Position numbers and translations under genes: made by a program
In this document: piece after piece, positions 59,384 through 64,000 of the stretch
Position numbering within the stretch: the stretch's first letter is position 1
How the letters are laid out: each line of letters begins with the position of its first letter
Source: Dyadobacter sp. LHD-138
GTDB taxonomy: Bacteria; Bacteroidota; Bacteroidia; Cytophagales; Spirosomataceae
Direction of reading: 5' to 3'
Length of the DNA stretch: 64,000 nucleotides
Assembly (NCBI RefSeq): GCF_030929615.1
Contig: NZ_JAVFVU010000004.1
Location: forward strand, 270,394-334,393
The notes under the pieces: model-generated
The model's input: the letters and a program-made list of their open reading frames with translations, nothing else
Databases searched by the model: none
What the model was told of the DNA's origin: nothing

Positions 59384-60126
59384 TGAATTGTGTTATTGTT
59401 GACGATGAGCCGCTGGCCAGAGAAGGCATCGCCAGTTATGTGCGGGAGGTGGATTTTCTGAATCTGGTTCAGACTTGCGAAAACCCGGTTGAGCTGATCA
59501 GTTTACTGGATGAAAATAAGGTGGATCTTGTTTTTCTCGATATTCAAACGCCGAAGATGAATGGCATTGATTTTTTGAAAATCGTACAAAATCCACCAAT
59601 GGTTATCATCACGACCGCTTTTCCAAGTTATGCATTGGAGAGTTTTCAGCTGAATGTGCTCGACTATTTATTAAAACCCATCACGTTTGACCGGTTTTTC
59701 AAAGCAGCGAAAAAGGCCAAGGATTATTATCAGTTGATAACAAAATCGCAATATCCTGAGCAAACCCAGGTCGAACCAGAAGCTGATTATTTCTTTATAA
59801 AATGTGGAAGCAAGTATGAAAAAATTCTTCTGAATGAGATTCTTTACATTCAGGGAATGCAGAATTACGTGACGATCCATACGTTGAGAGGGAAATATAT
59901 GACTTTACTCTATTTGAAAAACCTTGAACGGAGTCTGGGAGCTAATGCATTTATTCGCGTACACAAGTCGTATATCGTTTCGATCGGTAAAATAGAGGGG
60001 ATTGAGGGAAATGAAATTTTTATCGGCGTCAATCGTATTCCAATGAGCAGGAATTATAGGGAGTTGGTTATTAATCAAGTGGTTACAAGTAAACTTCTGG
60101 ATAAAATAAGATTTTCGGGAGGGTGA
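59380..60126 (+). CDS. LytTR-family response regulator (second system)
   Basis: 248 residues. Receiver with DDEPLAREG and phospho-acceptor Asp54 in VFLDIQTPKMNG; LytTR domain from about residue 145 with ILYIQGMQNYVTIHTL, RVHKSYIVSIGKIEG and IPMSRNYRE. Partner of the kinase. Candidate binding sites in the divergent region suggest control of the TonB-dependent receptor. Two terminators follow. Confidence 0.93.
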   Translation: MMNCVIVDDEPLAREGIASYVREVDFLNLVQTCENPVELISLLDENKVDLVFLDIQTPKMNGIDFLKIVQNPPMVIITTAFPSYALESFQLNVLDYLLKPITFDRFFKAAKKAKDYYQLITKSQYPEQTQVEPEADYFFIKCGSKYEKILLNEILYIQGMQNYVTIHTLRGKYMTLLYLKNLERSLGANAFIRVHKSYIVSIGKIEGIEGNEIFIGVNRIPMSRNYRELVINQVVTSKLLDKIRFSGG

Positions 60127-60142
60127 TACTATTCAAAGTGCT

Positions 60143-60186
60143 TACCGTTAAATAAGTTTAGCTTTATTTATCTAACGGTATTTTTT
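60143..60186 (+). terminator. terminator of the second LytS/LytTR operon
   Basis: TACCGTTA (60143-60150) pairs with TAACGGTA (60173-60180), with inner AATAAG/CTTATT-like pairing, then six T. Confidence 0.75.
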
Positions 60187-60237
60187 AGCATTGTATAAAA
60201 TTAATCCTCCTCTATCAGATTTGAGATGTTTCTCAGG

Positions 60238-60267
60238 AAAAACCGGCCTTCATCAGCCGGTTTTTTT
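60238..60267. terminator. second terminator, bidirectional
   Basis: AAAAACCGGC (60238-60247) and GCCGGTTTTT (60256-60265), 8-nt loop, extended T-run. Also serves the leftward MutS-like gene. Confidence 0.8.
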
Positions 60268-60307
60268 GTGGTTAAAAGTTAGGATTTTACTAAGCAGATT
60301 TTGATCA

Positions 60308-61912
60308 CTATCCTTTTTTTGAACCTTGGATCCGATCAGCTAACAGCGTAGCCTCCTCGACGACTTCTTGCGGATAATCGTTTAATGATAATATCCGGAT
60401 TGCATTGGTTGTAGGAAGATTTCCGGGTTTGATCTTATAATCGAATAGAATTTTATCGTACTGGATTACTTCGGAAAAGTGGTATAAGTCGAATGTATTT
60501 TTGAGAAAACCCGCTAGTTCCAGGTCGTGGGTTGAGACAAGGACGATGTTGTTCTTTTTATTTAGATAACTCAATATCGCTTTTCCCGCGGCAATCCGTT
60601 CAATGGTATTGGTGCCTTTAAATAATTCATCTAGCAAAAATAGATTTTCTGATGCCAGCTCACTTTCTTGTAGTAAGTTTTTTACAGTGAGCACCTCTTC
60701 AAAATAGTAACTTTTACTATCAAGCAAATCATCCGAAATTCTGATGGCAGAGTGGATTTTCATTCTTGACACTTTGAATTCCTTTGCGAAGCAGGTGTGT
60801 ATAGCCTGTCCAAGTATAACGTTGATGCCTATGATTCGGATGAAAGTAGTTTTGCCTGACATGTTAGAACCCGTCAGCAGGGCCGATTTTCCATTCAGAT
60901 CAATATCGTTGGCCACGGAATTATAGATCAGCGGATGATAAGACCCGGTTGTATGCAGTTCTTTTTTAGTTGAAATGATGTCGGGAATGCAAAAATAAGG
61001 CAGATCATTTCTCAGGGAATCTATTGAAAGGGCTGTCTCAATTTCACCAATAAAAGTAAAAACGGATGCTATGTGCTGTCGCCTGGAATCAAGAAAGGGT
61101 AAGATTTTAAACAACAGAATTGGCTCTATTAAAAATAAGGCTTTAATCAGCTCAACAAAATACTCCACAAAAAGTCCTGCTTCGCTTTGTAATTTGGCCT
61201 CGATCTTAAAAATGGACATCGAACGGCTCAAAGTTTCCAGTTCGCTAACAGATTTGGTTACGCCTTCATCATGCAGATATTTATGCTTTAATAGCTTCCC
61301 GGCAATCTGATTCATGACGAGCAGCTGTGGAATGGAGCTCGCATATTGATAAAGGTTGTTTTTGTTCCAGTAATGAATGCCCAGGTTAACGGGAAGCAAA
61401 AAAATGATCAATATGAGTGCCTGCTGGAATAAAAATGACAACAGAACGGCACCAATGCTGAGCAGGGAAAGGCTTTGAATAATCCAGAACCATTTCGGTT
61501 TTTGAAGATGCGGACCCTGAAAAAGCGAGGCGACGTAATAGGCATCGTTATGATCCAGTTTTGAGATTTCATCCAAAACCAGTTTTTTTAGTTCCTTGTC
61601 ATGATTAAAAAAAGTGATCAAAGCTTCTATTCTGTCGCTTCGCCGGTTGTCTGAGGGGATGGTCCTTATTACATGATAAAGATATTGCTGCCCAATTGAG
61701 GATGTTGTTCTGTCAATAAATTTGAAAATATCTTCGAGATCCAGGTCATGATAGGTTCTGTCGGATATGATCTGCTTCATATCTTCCTTGTTACTTTTTA
61801 GAAAAAAACGCTCTATTTTATTGAAATTAAAGTCATCAGGTTTAGTTTTTTGTTGCTGACCTGTTTCGTGGTTTCTTTTCCTTTTACCAAACATAGCGGA
61901 TTTTTTTGTCAA
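60308..61912 (-). CDS. MutS-related ATPase with membrane helices
   Basis: 534 residues (about 528 if the second Met is the start). MutS core: an ordered clamp-like N-terminal part, then two membrane helices in the middle (FWIIQSLSLLSIGAVLLSFL and ALILIIFLLPVNLGI), and the C-terminal ATPase with Walker A TGSNMSGKTT, SESYYFEE-like SYYFEEVLTV, Walker B LFLLDELFKGTN and STHDLELAG. The mismatch-recognition domain I is missing, so it is not the repair protein MutS. It belongs with the membrane-bound MutS-like proteins of Bacteroidota of unknown role. Confidence 0.88.
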   Translation of the reverse strand: MTKKSAMFGKRKRNHETGQQQKTKPDDFNFNKIERFFLKSNKEDMKQIISDRTYHDLDLEDIFKFIDRTTSSIGQQYLYHVIRTIPSDNRRSDRIEALITFFNHDKELKKLVLDEISKLDHNDAYYVASLFQGPHLQKPKWFWIIQSLSLLSIGAVLLSFLFQQALILIIFLLPVNLGIHYWNKNNLYQYASSIPQLLVMNQIAGKLLKHKYLHDEGVTKSVSELETLSRSMSIFKIEAKLQSEAGLFVEYFVELIKALFLIEPILLFKILPFLDSRRQHIASVFTFIGEIETALSIDSLRNDLPYFCIPDIISTKKELHTTGSYHPLIYNSVANDIDLNGKSALLTGSNMSGKTTFIRIIGINVILGQAIHTCFAKEFKVSRMKIHSAIRISDDLLDSKSYYFEEVLTVKNLLQESELASENLFLLDELFKGTNTIERIAAGKAILSYLNKKNNIVLVSTHDLELAGFLKNTFDLYHFSEVIQYDKILFDYKIKPGNLPTTNAIRILSLNDYPQEVVEEATLLADRIQGSKKG

Positions 61913-62120
61913 ACGATCGGTGCCATTTGTTTGTCAATATCTGGTAAAAATAGGTGACTTACAGTATATTAGTGCCTTGTGGAGAATCTGTTCGTTGAAT
62001 GGTTTTGTAGGCTGACAACTACAAATATGAAAGAACGGCGGTCCAAATGAGTGATTTGTGACTGGAAGACAATACTTTGTTTTAATATTCATGATGTTGA
62101 TGATTTAATCCTCAGAAAAA

Positions 62121-63313
62121 ATGAAATACAAGAAGACCTGCTTGCTCCTTGTCTTGGTTTGCCTGCAATTATTGGCCTGTGATGTCGATGACACCATCGT
62201 ATCCGGGAACTACACACGCGGCGATTTAATCGAGAGCGTTGAAAAAGGCACACTGACCAAAGATGAGATCGTCGATCGTGTGACGGAATTGTCTGCAAGC
62301 GCCTTTGCGCAATATGGTGTGAGCTATGAGGTGATCACCTATCGAACGGAGTACATGGGCAAGCCTATTGACAGTCGTGGTCTCTTGATATTGCCTCAAA
62401 ACGCTGACAAAATTCATCTGCTCATGTATTGCCACGGCACTGAATTACCATCGGTCAGGCTGAATGTTGAAAAAATAACACCTTCATTGTACGATGGCGG
62501 CAGGGTTGATTTCCGGGACGTACGCAACATGGGTCTGGGCTGGGCGACGGCGGATATGCGGTATTTATTCCGGATTACATCGGTTTTGGACTTACTTTGG
62601 GTAAAGACCATCCGTATGTATATTATCCTGAAATGTTTATTTCCAATATCGATGGGCTCCTGGCTGTAAAAAAGGTATTGAAGCAAAAGAAAGCAGACTA
62701 TGACAACCGTTTGTTTTTGACTGGCTGGTCTCAGGGAGCAGGTGCTGCACTTTCGGCGCACAAATACATACAGCAAAACTATGCCGAAGATTTTTCAGTG
62801 GTCGCTACCTCCGGGTTATCCGGTCCATATAATTTTAGCCATTTTGCCGAAACCTTCCTGGAAAGAAGGAAAGAGAATATCGATGCATTACCGATATTTT
62901 CCTGGGGATTATATTCATTAAATAAATTTTCAACGCTTCGCCGCCCGACTGACCAAATCTATACCTATCCGGTGTATGACCAGTTTGCATCAATTTTAAC
63001 CCCTTCGAAGAAACCTGATGAAGTATTCAGTGATTATTTTTTAAACCATTGGACAAACGGTTCCGACATAGCATTGACAAAAGCGCTGATGGATAATTCC
63101 TTTCACCAAGGCTGGAAACCGGTCGGGAAAGTATTCCTGCACCATGGAGATGCTGATGAGCTGGTGCCATCCTATAACACGGAAGATGCTTATAAAGGGT
63201 TGACCGCTGCTGGCGGAGATGTGAAAAAATACATGTATCCCGGCGGAGGGCACGCCAGTGAGTTGGGCAATTTTATTTCAAACACTTTAAATGAATTTAA
63301 CCTGTTGAAATAA
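62121..63313 (+). pseudogene. secreted alpha/beta hydrolase broken by a frameshift
   Basis: Two frames make one gene. The first (62121-62669) has a lipoprotein-like start (LLVLVCLQLLACDVDD) and hydrolase strands up to GLGWATAD; after that its translation degrades. From about 62551 the +1 frame continues with GYAVFIPDYIGFG and the nucleophile elbow GWSQGAGAA, the Asp in HHGDADELVP and the His in GGGHASE, ending at 63313. A single missing base near 62550-62553 explains it. Secretory-lipase/peptidase-like alpha/beta hydrolase in origin. Could be a true pseudogene or a sequencing error. Confidence 0.8.
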
Positions 63314-63930
63314 TGAGGATATTTTATGTAATGCTGCTCGCTATCACATTTCCGCTGGCAACGCGTGCTCAAAATTCCATCCGTCCCAATATATATCTGC
63401 AGGATATGCAGTATTACAATCCGGCATCTGTTGCGATAGACAGTTCTCAGTCGTCGCAGACTGCAATCTATGGTAAATATAAATCCGTGGATAACGAAGA
63501 CGATATCTGGAAGAAGCCGATGAACCTCTGGCTGAGCCATGCTGCAAGGATTGGTAGGAGCAATTCATTTTATACCATCTCTTATGTAAATGATGTCTAC
63601 TCGTTCTACGACCGGAATGCCATTTATCTTGGGTATTTGCGGCAGCAGAGAATAGGTAAATCATCCACACTCAGTTTTGGAGGACGTTTGGTTGGAAACT
63701 TAGACGCCATCCATTGGGATGATTTTAAACTTCCTCATTTAAAAACCGGAAGCTCAAAGCGCTTCAACCCTGATTTGGATTTGGGCGTTGTGTATCAATT
63801 CAGGAAATTGAAAGCTGGACTGGGAGTGAAAAATATCCTGGCCAATTTCAGTAAAATAGGAGGGTCCACACTGCTGAAAAAGGATCAAGCCAAATTCTTG
63901 GGGGGAATTGAATCGGGACTTCATGCGTAG
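63313..63930 (+). CDS. PorP/SprF-type outer-membrane protein, possibly truncated
   Basis: 205 residues with signal peptide (MRIFYVMLLAITFPLATRAQ), then the family opening RPNIYLQDMQYYNPASVAID and barrel strands (AIYLGYLRQQRIGKSSTLSFGGRLVGN, FNPDLDLGVVYQFRKLKAGLGVKNIL). The ATG overlaps the hydrolase TAA by 1 nt. PorP/SprF proteins are usually about 300 residues. Here a TAG stops it at 63930, but the same frame stays open for the remaining 23 codons of the window (SLDSLKRKNEISLTPREVE), so the stop may be a mutation. These proteins assist type IX secretion of adhesins. Confidence 0.7.
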   Translation: MRIFYVMLLAITFPLATRAQNSIRPNIYLQDMQYYNPASVAIDSSQSSQTAIYGKYKSVDNEDDIWKKPMNLWLSHAARIGRSNSFYTISYVNDVYSFYDRNAIYLGYLRQQRIGKSSTLSFGGRLVGNLDAIHWDDFKLPHLKTGSSKRFNPDLDLGVVYQFRKLKAGLGVKNILANFSKIGGSTLLKKDQAKFLGGIESGLHA

Positions 63931-64000
63931 AGTTTGGATAGTCTGAAAAGGAAGAATGAAATATCCCTGACACCCCGTGAGGTGGAACGGAACGCTTTTA

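Overview
The window reads as chromosome of a Gram-negative member of the Bacteroidota, most likely Cytophagales and possibly Dyadobacter-like (the genus is a guess from overall flavour). The evidence is a SusC/SusD pair, lipoproteins with acidic residues after the lipobox Cys, a PorP/SprF-type protein, two LytS/LytTR sensor-regulator pairs, and promoters of the Bacteroidota form TTG-N17-23-TAnnTTTG with little Shine-Dalgarno signal. No rRNA, tRNA, CRISPR array, prophage or intact insertion sequence was seen.

Layout. 1-2.9 kb: start of a cbb3 oxidase locus on the minus strand (ccoN start, ccoS, ccoI). 3.2-9.8 kb: a tightly coupled five-gene minus-strand operon that looks like a rebuilt Dlt (polymer acylation) pathway: a methyltransferase-adenylation fusion, a second adenylating enzyme fused to an acyl carrier domain, a DltD-like SGNH protein, a DltB-like MBOAT, and a 47-residue membrane microprotein with a DltX-like aromatic C-terminus. 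Teichoic acids are not expected in this group, so the acceptor is unknown. This is the best candidate for an undescribed system here. 10-17 kb: YfcC-type carrier, methyltransferase plus UbiA-like membrane protein, a periplasmic amidotransferase-like protein, a lipocalin, and a MocR regulator lacking its PLP lysine. 17-24 kb: IMP dehydrogenase preceded by a structured, terminator-ended leader, then small uncharacterised proteins, a DUF983 protein and an SGNH esterase. 24.6-31.5 kb: a lipoprotein/LytTR operon and a LytS/LytTR pair sharing direct-repeat operator candidates. 31.6-34.8 kb: single-domain housekeeping and stress-type genes, plus one of two copies of a 105-bp palindromic element.

35-50 kb is a mannoside utilisation locus. 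SusC/SusD bind and import glycan across the outer membrane; a GH92 alpha-mannosidase and a second alpha/alpha-barrel hydrolase trim it; an MFS symporter imports the sugar; a ROK kinase phosphorylates it; a mannose-6-phosphate isomerase feeds it to glycolysis. A GntR/UTRA regulator sits between the two divergent arms. TATGnACATA palindromes lie in front of the hydrolase operon, the regulator and susC, so the locus looks like one regulon.

50-64 kb: an Rpn-type nuclease, a prohibitin-like SPFH protein with a coupled small membrane protein, a gamma-glutamyltransferase-family protein, a TonB-dependent outer-membrane barrel divergent from a second LytS/LytTR pair, a membrane-anchored MutS-like ATPase, and finally a frameshifted alpha/beta hydrolase followed by an unusually short PorP/SprF protein.
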